A stretch of 64,000 bases of DNA, taken from NCBI GenBank assembly GCA_016709305.1, contig JADJNA010000047.1, forward strand, positions 310,001 to 374,000, in the 5' to 3' direction. A model generated the notes under the pieces. The model was not told where the DNA came from and searched no databases. It saw nothing but the letters and a program-made list of their open reading frames with translations. Each line of letters begins with the position of its first letter. Positions within the stretch are counted from its first letter, which is position 1. Shown piece by piece: positions 8,162 to 16,233 of this stretch. The DNA comes from Candidatus Villigracilis saccharophilus. GTDB taxonomy: Bacteria > Chloroflexota > Anaerolineae > Anaerolineales > Villigracilaceae. Position numbers and translations under genes: made by a program.

Positions 8162-9946
8162 ATGAACGTTCAAGCCATCTCCATTGTGACCGTCTTATTC
8201 ATCTCAGGAGCAGTGGGGATCGTAATGACTGTGTATGCCCTCCGCCGCAGATCCATGCCGGGCATGCTTGCATTTGCGGTCATGACAGCCGGACTGGCCT
8301 GGTGGTCGGTCTGGTATAACGCAGAGATCATCCTGCCAGGCCTTTCGCTTAAAATATGGATGACACGCTTTGAGTATATCGGCATTGTTTGGGTTCCCTT
8401 TGGATGGGCATTATTTGCCCTGGCATACACCGGACGGGATAAATGGCTGACACGAAGATGGGTGATTTCGTTGGTCATCATTCCCATTCTCACGATCCTC
8501 CTTGCCTTTACGAACGACTTTCATCAGCTGTTTTATACATCCGCAGTATTAAATAATAACGGCCCGATATCCATTGTGGATGCATCCTATGGGGCGGCAT
8601 GGTACCTCAACTTCGTCTATGCTTATTTAATGATGCTAACGGGGACAGTGGCGCTCCTGGTCGGCGTATTTACCTTCCCCCGTGCATACTGGTTTCAGCA
8701 GGCGCTATTGGTACTTTCCCCGCTTGTCCCTTGGATATCAAATGCGCTTTACATTTTACGGATCAGCCCGGTCCCGCAATTGGACCTATCGCCCATCGCA
8801 TTCACGTTCAGTGCCACAATTCTCGCCGCAGATATATTCCGCTTTCGGCTGTTTGACATTACTCCGGTTGCGCGTTCCGCCGTGGTGGATCAGATGAATA
8901 TTGCAATGCTGGTTGTTGATAACCAGAACCGGGTGGTGGATATTAACCCGGCCGCATGCAAACTGCTGAAGTGCCAATCGTCCGAAGTCATGGCTCAACC
9001 TGTCCAGATCGTATTACAAAACTGGACCATTTTTGTGGAAAGATTTTTAAATGTAAATGAAGTCAATGAGGAAATTACGATCCAGACCGAGCTGATGGTT
9101 TATCACTATCGTATTCAGATTAGCCCGATCATAAATCGCGGTCGCATTATTACAGGACGGATGATCATGCTTACCGATATCACCAAGGACAAGCTGGCAG
9201 AAAAAGCGCTTGCGATGTCGCAGGTACGTACCGAGTTTCTGGCAAAAGTCTCACACGAATTACGAACGCCGCTCAACGGGGTCATGGGAATTGTTGAAAT
9301 GCTTCAATACGGAGTGTACGGCGACATTAATGAAAAGCAGGGAGATGCCCTGAACAGGATCATTGAACGTGTCAAGTATTTGAATCAACTGGTGAATGAC
9401 CTGCTTCAGCATACTAAATTTGACACCGGTAAGTTCAACCTTGAGATCAAGGCATTCAAGCCCGAAATTCTTTTGCAAAGTGTCAGGGAAGCATTTGAAA
9501 CAACTGCAGATCATAAAGGCTTGACCTTCAGAACCGAACTGTCAAGCGATGTTCCTCCGATCCTCATGGGGGATATGTTACGCCTATTCCAGATCCTCTC
9601 AAACCTGATCGAAAATGCAATAAAATTCACCAAGTCCGGCGAAGTCAATGTCCGCATTCTGGCACCTGATGCATATCACTGGGCGATGCAGGTATCAGAT
9701 ACCGGCATCGGGATTCCTGAAGAGCATCATCAGCATATATTTGATGCCTTCCAACAGGCAAATTTTAGCATTACGCGCAATTTCAGCGGAGTTGGCCTCG
9801 GGTTGGCGATCGTAAAACAGCTGGTTGATGCCATGCAGGGAACGATCAATGTACGCTCCAACCCCGCAAATGGCAGCACGTTTTTGGTCATATTCCCTTT
9901 AAAAAATCCTGCCGTTGAAGATTTTGAAATAAATACTGACGGATAA
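8162..9946 (+). CDS. Histidine kinase with 7TM sensor and PAS domain
   Basis: 594-residue sensor kinase. Residues about 1-225 form seven hydrophobic segments (HisKA_7TM-type sensor), followed by a PAS domain (about 240-345; AMLVVDNQNRVVDINPAA), a dimerisation domain with the phosphoacceptor His in VSHELRTPLNG, and a HATPase domain with N box NLIENAIKFT, G1 DTGIGIPEEH and G2 GVGLGLAIVKQ. It is cytoplasmic-membrane located and should phosphorylate the receiver encoded 10 nt downstream. The AAGGAG site ahead of ATG 8162 supports the start. The signal sensed is unknown. Confidence 0.92.
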   Translation: MNVQAISIVTVLFISGAVGIVMTVYALRRRSMPGMLAFAVMTAGLAWWSVWYNAEIILPGLSLKIWMTRFEYIGIVWVPFGWALFALAYTGRDKWLTRRWVISLVIIPILTILLAFTNDFHQLFYTSAVLNNNGPISIVDASYGAAWYLNFVYAYLMMLTGTVALLVGVFTFPRAYWFQQALLVLSPLVPWISNALYILRISPVPQLDLSPIAFTFSATILAADIFRFRLFDITPVARSAVVDQMNIAMLVVDNQNRVVDINPAACKLLKCQSSEVMAQPVQIVLQNWTIFVERFLNVNEVNEEITIQTELMVYHYRIQISPIINRGRIITGRMIMLTDITKDKLAEKALAMSQVRTEFLAKVSHELRTPLNGVMGIVEMLQYGVYGDINEKQGDALNRIIERVKYLNQLVNDLLQHTKFDTGKFNLEIKAFKPEILLQSVREAFETTADHKGLTFRTELSSDVPPILMGDMLRLFQILSNLIENAIKFTKSGEVNVRILAPDAYHWAMQVSDTGIGIPEEHHQHIFDAFQQANFSITRNFSGVGLGLAIVKQLVDAMQGTINVRSNPANGSTFLVIFPLKNPAVEDFEINTDG

Positions 9947-9956
9947 AGGAATTCCC

Positions 9957-10355
9957 ATGAAACCCTATGCGCTCATTATTGAAGACGATGCCACGCTTCT
10001 GGAAATTTTCAGCCAGGCGATACAGGCGGCGGGCTATCAAACATCTTCCATCAGGCAGGGAGAGGATGGACTTGCTGCGCTCAAACACGAAACGCCAAAT
10101 CTTATCGTCCTGGATCTGCATCTGCCGAACGTCTCGGGGATAACCATCCTGAATTACATTCGATCTGAAGATCGCCTCGCAAGCACATGGGTCATTATCA
10201 CCAGTGCGGATACGCTTATGACCGATGATCTCAGAAAAAATGATGGCGTAGATTTTGTAATGGAAAAGCCTGTCAGTTTTATCCAATTGAGTAATCTCGC
10301 TGCCCGCCTGCACCCCAACAACCAGCCAAAGGGACGCGTCACCATGGAAAAATAA
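9957..10355 (+). CDS. Single-domain response regulator
   Basis: 132-residue CheY-like receiver with no output domain. The acidic pair is in LIIEDDATLL, the phosphoacceptor Asp in LIVLDLHLPNVSG, the switch Ser/Thr in IITSADT and the conserved Lys in MEKPVSF. It follows the histidine kinase by 10 nt and is presumably its cognate partner. With no DNA-binding domain, it must act through protein interaction or as a relay to another component encoded elsewhere. Confidence 0.9.
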   Translation: MKPYALIIEDDATLLEIFSQAIQAAGYQTSSIRQGEDGLAALKHETPNLIVLDLHLPNVSGITILNYIRSEDRLASTWVIITSADTLMTDDLRKNDGVDFVMEKPVSFIQLSNLAARLHPNNQPKGRVTMEK

Positions 10356-10357
10356 AA

Positions 10358-10385
10358 AAGCCCGACCTTTATAAGTCGGACTTCA
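10358..10385 (+). terminator. Probable terminator of the two-component operon
   Basis: AAGCCCGAC / GTCGGACTT inverted repeat with one mismatch directly after the response regulator stop. The 3' T run is weak, so termination strength is uncertain. Confidence 0.5.
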
Positions 10386-10417
10386 GCGGGGAGGCCAGGC
10401 CCTGGGCGGGGTGTTTC

Positions 10418-10504
10418 GGCGGGAGGGGGGATTCGAACCCCCGGTGGACCGGAGCCCACAATAGTTTTCGAGACTATCCCATTCAACCACTCTGGCACCT
10501 CCCC
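10418..10504 (-). tRNA. tRNA-Ser (anticodon CGA), acceptor stem imperfect
   Basis: Read on the minus strand it starts GGGGAGGTGCCAGAGTGG, has an anticodon arm ATAGT-CTCGAAA-ACTAT (anticodon CGA, serine UCG), a long variable arm with GTGG/CCAC pairing typical of type II tRNAs, a T arm GGGGG-TTCGAAT-CCCCC and the serine discriminator G followed by CC. The 3' acceptor strand is only CTCCC before the discriminator, two bases shorter than needed to pair with GGGGAGG. Both missing bases would fall in C runs, so a homopolymer error is likely; decay is the alternative. Confidence 0.85.
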
Positions 10505-10550
10505 AAACATTGAAGCGGGCGAAATTATAACCGATGTTTATCCGCAGATT

Positions 10551-11945
10551 TTACAACTCCACACTCTCATGCAGTTCAGGATAATGCACCTGATCCAAAT
10601 TTTGATCCTTCAAAAGCCCCTTCAAAGTCATGGCTTGTTTTTCTTCGCCGTGCACTAAAAAGATCTGCTTGACTGTATCTTTCACACCCAACGCATATTT
10701 CATGAGCAAGTCCTGACCTGCATGACCGGAGAGACCGCCGATCGTCGCTACATCACATTTGCGTTGATACACTTCCCCGAAAATATTCACCTGCGGCTCG
10801 CGGTCTGCCAGTCTGCGTCCCATTGTATTCGGCGCCTGCCATGAAACAATGCAGATCGTATTCTTCGGGTTCTCAATATTATTGCGGATATGATGCACGA
10901 TGCGTCCCGTCTCCGCCATGCCGGAAGCAGAAATGATCACCATCGGGTCGCTGCGGTCATTCAAGGCTTTTGATTCATCCACTGAATTGACATAGGTCAA
11001 CATTTTAAAATCCAGCGCAGGATGACGCGCTTCCAGCACAAACTTACGGGTCTCATCGTCAAAACATTCCGGATGCGCTCTGAACACTTTGGTCGCATTC
11101 ACCGCCAGCGGACTATCCACATACACCGGGACCGAGGGGATCTCTCGTTCGGTCATCATTTCATTCAGGTTATAAACCAGCTCCTGAGTCCGCCCCACCG
11201 AAAAGGCGGGCACGATCACCTTCCCGCCGCGCTCAATGGTCCGTTTTACCACATCACGAAATTCGATAAACGCATTCTCTGGATTGCTATGGGATTTATC
11301 GCCATAGGTGGATTCCATGATCATGTAATCCACCGCATCTGGCAGGATGGGGTCGCGCAACAACGGCATGCGATATCTGCCGATGTCGCCGGAAAACCAT
11401 AGGCGGGTCTTCTTTCCCTGCTCTTCGATCTCCAGTGAAACACCAGCCGATCCAAGAATATGACCCGCATCATAAAGCCGCGCCACCACACCTGGGATCG
11501 GCTCAAAAATCTCGCCATAGTCCACGCCCTGGAACATCTCGATCACATCCGCGGCATCTGCCTTTGTATATAATGGCTCGATGGGACTCTCGCCGCGCTG
11601 CGCGCGTTTCTTATTAACAAACTCAGCATCGGACTCTTGGATATGGGCAGAATCCATGATCATCAAACCCGCCAGATCCACAGTCGCGCGTGTCGCAAAA
11701 ATATTTCCTTCAAAGCCCTGTTTTACAAGGTTGGGCAGATTTCCGGCATGGTCAATATGGGCGTGCGACAGGATCACCGCATCCAAATTGCGTGGATCAT
11801 ATTTAAAATTCAAATTGCGTTCATAAGTTTCAGAGCGCCTGCCCTGATACAGTCCACAATCCAACAGCAGCCGCAAACCATTCACTTCGATTAAATGTTG
11901 GCTGCCAGTCACTGTATGTGCCGCGCCGTGAAAGCTAAGTCGCAT
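10551..11945 (-). CDS. MBL-fold beta-CASP RNA-processing hydrolase
   Basis: 464-residue metallo-beta-lactamase/beta-CASP protein of the CPSF73/Ysh1-like exonuclease group. Zn ligands are in LSHAHIDHAGNLP (motif 2), AGHILGSAG (motif 3) and FSGDIGRY (motif 4). The beta-CASP insert follows, and the C-terminal motifs include SASGMAETGRIVHH and GLSGHAGQ. It is expected to cut or trim RNA in the cytoplasm. Its start overlaps the end of the RNase D gene by 11 nt, so two RNA-processing enzymes are translationally coupled. Confidence 0.9.
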   Translation of the reverse strand: MRLSFHGAAHTVTGSQHLIEVNGLRLLLDCGLYQGRRSETYERNLNFKYDPRNLDAVILSHAHIDHAGNLPNLVKQGFEGNIFATRATVDLAGLMIMDSAHIQESDAEFVNKKRAQRGESPIEPLYTKADAADVIEMFQGVDYGEIFEPIPGVVARLYDAGHILGSAGVSLEIEEQGKKTRLWFSGDIGRYRMPLLRDPILPDAVDYMIMESTYGDKSHSNPENAFIEFRDVVKRTIERGGKVIVPAFSVGRTQELVYNLNEMMTEREIPSVPVYVDSPLAVNATKVFRAHPECFDDETRKFVLEARHPALDFKMLTYVNSVDESKALNDRSDPMVIISASGMAETGRIVHHIRNNIENPKNTICIVSWQAPNTMGRRLADREPQVNIFGEVYQRKCDVATIGGLSGHAGQDLLMKYALGVKDTVKQIFLVHGEEKQAMTLKGLLKDQNLDQVHYPELHESVEL

Positions 11946-13074
11946 TCTTTACTCCAAGCAATTTCAATATCTGCGCGCCATATTTCTCCACCCGTGAAGG
12001 GGAATCCTTCATCAACTGCGCCAATTCCGCCGCGTTCATCGGCGGGTTTTCAGCAAGCGCTGATACATAAGGCTTGGGCAGAATGACATCTGACTCGACG
12101 CCCATTTCCAACCCCAGATTTTTTCTCCACAATTTCAATTTTTCAAGCCGACGAAGGACCGCATCATTCTTCGCCTCGATCTGTTTCCGTTCAACCAGCG
12201 GAGCTTCCATCCCCCGGCGGATCGCAGCCAAAACACCCTCCCCCCACAGATTGATCTGCTTCTCACTCAAGCCCATACCGGAAAGATCAACCTTATTCAC
12301 AGGCGGGTTCTTGGACATCAACACAAAAACATCATCCATGATCACTTTATAAGGTGGACGGTTTAACTTCTCAGCTTCCCTGTCACGCCACTTGCATAAA
12401 TACGCCAGAATGGTTAACTCACGCAGGGAAAGATCTTTACGTGCTGCAAAGCGCCCCCATGATTCACCATTCACTTTTTGTTTGGATTCATCATGGGGCA
12501 GACAAGCTCGAACGAAATCTTCCTTTGCAAACGTAAGGCGGTCTTTTTTTCTTAACTCATCTTCAAGCACATCGCGCAGAGCAAAGAGATAATGCGTATC
12601 CAACCGCGCGTAATGGATCTGTTCTTTCGTCAACGGCCGCGCCGCCCAATTCGCCTTTTGATGGCGCTTATCGGTTTGGATCTTGAATTTATCGCCCAGC
12701 AGCCGATCCAGCCCAACGGCAGGATAACCAAGGATCCGGGCGGCTTGCATTGTATCGAACAGATTCGCGAACGAGAAATTAAAATCCCGCCGCAGGCAGA
12801 CCAGATCATATTCCGCGGCGTGGAATATCTTCTCGATCTTTGGATCTGAAAAAATTGGAGCAAGAATGCTCAAATCTTTCAGGGCCAGCGGGTCAACAAG
12901 ATAATCGGCATTGGTCGTAGAGAATTGAACCAAACAGACCTGCTCACGAAAGGCATGCAGGCTGTTGGATTCGGTATCCACAGCCACACGGCTTTGTGTG
13001 ACAAGATCATCCCTCAATTGTTGCAATAATTGCTTGTTATTTACCCAAATGGGCGGCGGCAGGATTTCTGGCAT
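11935..13074 (-). CDS. rnd: Ribonuclease D (DEDDy exonuclease with HRDC domain)
   Basis: 379-residue 3'-5' exoribonuclease that trims tRNA and other small RNAs. DEDD residues are visible: VAVDTESNSLH (ExoI), HAAEYDLVCLRRDF (ExoII) and HYARLDTHYLFAL (ExoIII, Tyr type). An HRDC domain follows at about residues 210-290, and a second helical region ends the protein. The start ATG 13074 has no ribosome site; a TATAAT box (minus strand, 13088-13083) lies 8 nt upstream, which points to a leaderless transcript. It is followed by and overlaps the beta-CASP RNase gene. Confidence 0.93.
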   Translation of the reverse strand: MPEILPPPIWVNNKQLLQQLRDDLVTQSRVAVDTESNSLHAFREQVCLVQFSTTNADYLVDPLALKDLSILAPIFSDPKIEKIFHAAEYDLVCLRRDFNFSFANLFDTMQAARILGYPAVGLDRLLGDKFKIQTDKRHQKANWAARPLTKEQIHYARLDTHYLFALRDVLEDELRKKDRLTFAKEDFVRACLPHDESKQKVNGESWGRFAARKDLSLRELTILAYLCKWRDREAEKLNRPPYKVIMDDVFVLMSKNPPVNKVDLSGMGLSEKQINLWGEGVLAAIRRGMEAPLVERKQIEAKNDAVLRRLEKLKLWRKNLGLEMGVESDVILPKPYVSALAENPPMNAAELAQLMKDSPSRVEKYGAQILKLLGVKNAT

Positions 13075-13082
13075 ATTAGTTG

Positions 13083-13088
13083 ATTATA
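13083..13088 (-). promoter_or_regulatory. -10 box for leaderless rnd transcript
   Basis: TATAAT on the minus strand, eight bases before the rnd ATG, leaving no room for a ribosome-binding site. A TTGACC lies about 21 nt upstream, too far for an ideal -35, so the -35 assignment is open. Confidence 0.5.
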
Positions 13089-13104
13089 AACCTTATACTT
13101 TCGG

Positions 13105-13902
13105 CTAGGGGTCAAAAATCTCATTTGGTTTGGCGAACGACACCCAGCAAGCGGTCATATCCATATTGAAGAAAATAGGAAAGAATAAAAACAGCCATAA
13201 GGCCTGGGAATAACGATCAAAATATTTGATCACGAGATGACTCTATTGAAAATACTCGCGCCAACCAATGCCTGATGGGACGGTGAAGCAAATAAGCAAA
13301 AAAGATAAATATGAAACTAGCGCAGCCACCTCCATAATAAATGGGAACTTCATCTTTGTTGCCAAAGCAAAAAGCGGCACAGCCCACGAAATAATGAACA
13401 ACACCGCCCCCAATATATATAAAGGGGATGTGGGATTTAAATTAAGTGCATAGGAATAAATATAAATTGAAAGTACTGCCATGATAAATTTGATCAATAT
13501 CTGTTCACCGGAAAGATTTTTGGAAATGAAAACCAAACGAGTAAATCCAATGCCGATCAGGAAAACAATAAAGTACTTATAAAACCTTTCGTCTATCAAT
13601 CCTGTCCAGAAATGAAGCGCATACGCACCGGCAAAGACCAATCCTGCGCCGATAATCAATTCTTTGGCAGAGCGCGTCTTCGTAAGTAAAACCGCAAAAA
13701 TTAAGTAAAAAAAGAGGATTGCACTAACAAACCATATAGTAACAACTGGTTCAGTAAAATTCGGCGTAAATAGAAATTGTGTACCCAGCAAATAAATGAA
13801 CAGATCTTTTTTCCTAAAAGAAATCTCCATGACGAACAGATACAGAAATATGGCAAACAAATATAGTACAAAATTCTGTAGTGAAAACCCAAAAAGACTC
13901 AG
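13105..13902 (-). pseudogene. Decayed acyltransferase-3 type membrane protein
   Basis: The main open stretch (13243-13860) encodes about 205 residues with six or more TM helices. VVTIWFVSAILFFYLIF matches the conserved helix of acyltransferase family 3 (O-acetyltransferases of surface polysaccharides). The family's N-terminal catalytic His region is absent: the frame begins after a stop at 13903-13905, next to a duplicated 19-bp repeat. At the other end a TAG (13243-13245) interrupts the frame, which then continues for another membrane helix (ALWLFLFFPIFFNMD) to a stop at 13105. Loss of the N-terminus plus an in-frame amber codon argue for a pseudogene; two small membrane proteins is the alternative. 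Confidence 0.5.
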
Positions 13903-13931
13903 TCATAGCATCGCTATGATGGAATATCAGC

Positions 13932-13969
13932 ATAATGGTAGCCATAGCATATAATGGTAGCCATAGCAT
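13932..13969. repeat. Two tandem copies of a 19-bp repeat
   Basis: ATAATGGTAGCCATAGCAT occurs at 13932-13950 and again at 13951-13969, with related words (CATAGCATCGCTATG) just before. It borders the truncated acyltransferase gene and may mark the rearrangement that removed its 5' end. Confidence 0.75.
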
Positions 13970-14041
13970 GCAGAAAATCAAATTCAAATATTTTGATCGG
14001 GGAAGAAATATTGCTTGTCAATTGAGTCCCAAATCCAACAA

Positions 14042-14473
14042 CTATAAATTCTTTTCCATCACGATACCGTCTTCACCGTCATTGTAATAAGCTTTCCAAA
14101 TATCCCTTGTTTTATAGCCGTCTTTTTCATACATTGAGATGGCTATTTGGTTGGATATCCGTACTGTCAAACGGGACTGGGATACGCCGAGTTGGCTTTC
14201 GCATGCATGGAGCAGGGCAAGCCCAATGCCGCGCCGCCTAAAGCGTGGATCCACTGCAATGGTCGAGATCCAGCCCCACCCTTCGCGCGGATGCGGGTCG
14301 CCAGCCACGAATCCGGCCATTTGGTCATCCACCACCGCTTTTAGCCGTATCACTTCACCGAAAGTTAAAACAGCGACGAGGTCCAGGAAAGGCCACGCGT
14401 CTTTTCCGAAACTTTCCTGTTCGAGTTTGCGAAGCGCATTTAGATCGAGGATGGAGGCTTTGACGATTTCCAT
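14042..14473 (-). CDS. GNAT family N-acetyltransferase (RimI-like)
   Basis: 143-residue acetyltransferase. The acetyl-CoA site is visible as ISTIAVDPRFRRRGIGLALL (beta4 plus the RRxGIG pyrophosphate loop), followed by LTVRISNQIAISMYEKDGY, which is typical of the RimI branch that acetylates protein N-termini or amino groups. ATG 14473 (MEIVKAS) is preferred because the longer frame from 14518 runs through the terminator of the upstream gene. GATACAAT lies about 8 nt ahead of this ATG and there is no ribosome site, again suggesting a leaderless message. Specific substrate unknown. Confidence 0.83.
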   Translation of the reverse strand: MEIVKASILDLNALRKLEQESFGKDAWPFLDLVAVLTFGEVIRLKAVVDDQMAGFVAGDPHPREGWGWISTIAVDPRFRRRGIGLALLHACESQLGVSQSRLTVRISNQIAISMYEKDGYKTRDIWKAYYNDGEDGIVMEKNL

Positions 14474-14491
14474 GAGGGCAGATTGTATCAA

Positions 14492-14540
14492 TAAAAAAGG
14501 TAGAAAGTGGAATTTCATCGCTCCACTTTCTACTTAATTT
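14492..14540 (-). terminator. Terminator of the SPFH protein gene
   Basis: Perfect 12-bp stem GTAGAAAGTGGA / TCCACTTTCTAC (14500-14511 with 14522-14533), followed on the minus strand by CTTTTTTATT. It separates the SPFH gene from the GNAT gene. Confidence 0.85.
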
Positions 14541-14556
14541 TTACCTGTTTATATGT

Positions 14557-15471
14557 CTACTTCTTCGCATCTTTGCCGAGGAAATTATCCAGCATGCTGG
14601 TGAATTCCATCGGGAAGATGAATTTGGTGGATGGGCTTGTGCCAATGGCCTTGAGTGTTTCAAAATACTGCAAGGTCATGGTTTTCTGGTCAACAGATTT
14701 GGCGGCGTTGAAGATGGCTTCCAAAGCGACGGCGAAACCCTCGGCGCGCAAGGCCTGTGATTGCTTGTCACCTTCCGCGCGCAGGATGTTGGATTCACGT
14801 TCGCCTTGAGCTTGCAAAATGGCGGCTTGCTTGGTACCTTCTGCGCGGTTCTTCGCGGCTTCCTGATCGCCCATGGATTCGGTCACAAGAGCGCGGCGGA
14901 CGCGTTCGGCGGTCATCTGACGGTTCATGGCATCCTGCACTTCGCGCGGAGGAATGATCTCGCGGATCTCGACGTTGGTCACTTTGACACCCCAGCGTTC
15001 AGTCACTTCATCCAAACGTGTGCGGAGCATGTTGTTGATGTGTTCGCGTTCTGAAAGCACGTCATCCAACGGAATACCGCCGATGACAGCGCGCAAGGTT
15101 GTCGCCGCGATACCAGCCGCGGAAAGTTCGAAGTTTCCAACCTGCAACACAGACATGGCAGGATCTAAGATCTTGTAGTACCACAGGAAGTCAATGGAGA
15201 TTGGAGCGTTATCTTTCGTGATCGATACCTGATGCGGCACCTCACGGATCTGCTCACGCAGGTCAACCTTCACAGCGCGGTCAATCACAGGAATCAACAA
15301 GACGATGCCCGGACCTTTTGGCTGCGGCATTACACGTCCCAATCGAAAAACGACCAGGCGTTGATATTCAGGAATGATACGAATTGCATTGGCAAGAAAA
15401 ATAAAACCAATGACCAAGACCGCACCAACAATGCAAAAAAGAGTACCACCAGTTGCTAGAGCATTAGGCAT
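14557..15471 (-). CDS. SPFH/Band 7 (stomatin-like) membrane protein
   Basis: 304-residue slipin/stomatin-like protein: one N-terminal membrane anchor (about residues 9-32), an SPFH domain (RIIPEYQRLVVFRLGRV onward) and a long Ala/Glu/Arg-rich coiled coil (about 190-260) before a C-terminal hydrophobic patch. These proteins oligomerise at the membrane and work with NfeD proteins in membrane microdomains. ATG 15471 is chosen because GAAGGAG lies 8 nt upstream; the frame extends to 15627 without a ribosome site. The nfeD gene lies directly upstream, the classical pairing. Confidence 0.9.
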   Translation of the reverse strand: MPNALATGGTLFCIVGAVLVIGFIFLANAIRIIPEYQRLVVFRLGRVMPQPKGPGIVLLIPVIDRAVKVDLREQIREVPHQVSITKDNAPISIDFLWYYKILDPAMSVLQVGNFELSAAGIAATTLRAVIGGIPLDDVLSEREHINNMLRTRLDEVTERWGVKVTNVEIREIIPPREVQDAMNRQMTAERVRRALVTESMGDQEAAKNRAEGTKQAAILQAQGERESNILRAEGDKQSQALRAEGFAVALEAIFNAAKSVDQKTMTLQYFETLKAIGTSPSTKFIFPMEFTSMLDNFLGKDAKK

Positions 15472-15496
15472 ATTATTTTCTCCTTCTAGAAAAAAA

Positions 15497-15940
15497 TTAG
15501 AGTTCCTTTTCAACAACGAGGGTAAATCCCTCGCGGCGAAGCACACGAATCGTAGAACCTGCGGGAATGAGAACATCACTTTTTGCAGACCATACTTCCC
15601 CGGCCACATACGCGCTTCCTTCAGCATGGATATTTGACCTGGCTTCTCCGGTTAGTCCGATCAACAAACCAAGATCATGCGTCAGAGGCACACCAGCCGC
15701 CTGAACGGTCTTCCGGACCGCGATCCACAGAAAGGCCGTCATCAACCCTGAGGCAATCAGTGCGACGAGCGGATTCACAGCAGGTTTCCATCCGTCCACG
15801 GCGAACAGAAATACAGAGCCTGATACGAGCAACAAAATGGAAATTCCAAGATATGGTTCGCGTTTTGGTTTTTGAATAGAGTATGTGAAAGGCACGATAC
15901 TCACAACAAGCAAGACGATCGCCCACCAATTAAAGGACAT
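15497..15940 (-). CDS. nfeD: NfeD family protein, C-terminal part (frameshifted gene)
   Basis: 147-residue frame with three TM helices (WWAIVLLVVSIVPFTY; LGISILLLVSGSVFLF; NPLVALIASGLMTAFLWIAV) and a C-terminal OB-fold domain (LIGLTGEARSNI ... GAYV-type strand ... STIRVLRREGFTLVVE), as in NfeD proteins that partner stomatins. The coding sequence really begins further upstream: removing one T from the T8 run (15973-15980) fuses this frame to an N-terminal segment starting at ATG 16091, to give one protein of about 198 residues. The ATG at 15940 has no ribosome site and lies between helices, so it is unlikely to be the native start. Confidence 0.8.
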   Translation of the reverse strand: MSFNWWAIVLLVVSIVPFTYSIQKPKREPYLGISILLLVSGSVFLFAVDGWKPAVNPLVALIASGLMTAFLWIAVRKTVQAAGVPLTHDLGLLIGLTGEARSNIHAEGSAYVAGEVWSAKSDVLIPAGSTIRVLRREGFTLVVEKEL

Positions 15941-16091
15941 GTTGTAAACTGCATATCCTGACAGCGCCAGGCAAAAAAAACGCGCCGATTTCGAACAGTC
16001 CTGTGCCCGGAGAAATGATCGCCATCAACCCAAGCAAAATACCGCCCATCAGGATCAGATATGCTATGTTCGGTTCCAATAGAAAATCCAT
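15930..16091 (-). pseudogene. NfeD N-terminal fragment, before frameshift
   Basis: ATG 16091 follows a good GGAGG site and encodes MDFLLEPNIAYLILMGGIL, the typical PNIAYLLL first helix of NfeD, then SPGTGLFEIGA. After the T8 run the frame goes astray and stops at 15930. In the next frame the sequence continues FFCLALSGYAVYNMSFNWW into the downstream part. The break is either an assembly error, a real frameshift or slippage on the homopolymer. Confidence 0.75.
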
Positions 16092-16158
16092 TGTGCCTCC
16101 ATTTGATTATACAACAATTGAGCGAATTCGATTCTGTATACGAGAATCATCGGGTTAA

Positions 16159-16194
16159 GGTTGTGAATCACAACCACTTACACGGCTGTATAAT
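16159..16194 (+). promoter_or_regulatory. Promoter region of wecCB with a palindrome
   Basis: TATAAT at 16189-16194 sits about 40 nt before the wecC start. Upstream is the palindrome GGTTGTG-AAT-CACAACC (16159-16175) over the expected -35 position, where no good -35 hexamer is present. It could be a repressor or activator site. Confidence 0.5.
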
Positions 16195-16233
16195 AGGACA
16201 GTTGAAATAAATCCTACTCCTAGAGGAGCTTAA

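Noticed and set aside
10154..10510. 118-codon minus-strand frame covering the tRNA
   Set aside because: It translates the tRNA-Ser and the antisense of the response regulator.
13215..13998. 14-bp inverted pair GATCAAAATATTTG as ends of a mobile element
   Set aside because: One copy lies within the coding remnant, there is no transposase and no target duplication, and AT-rich palindromes of this size can arise by chance. Mentioned only as a side note.
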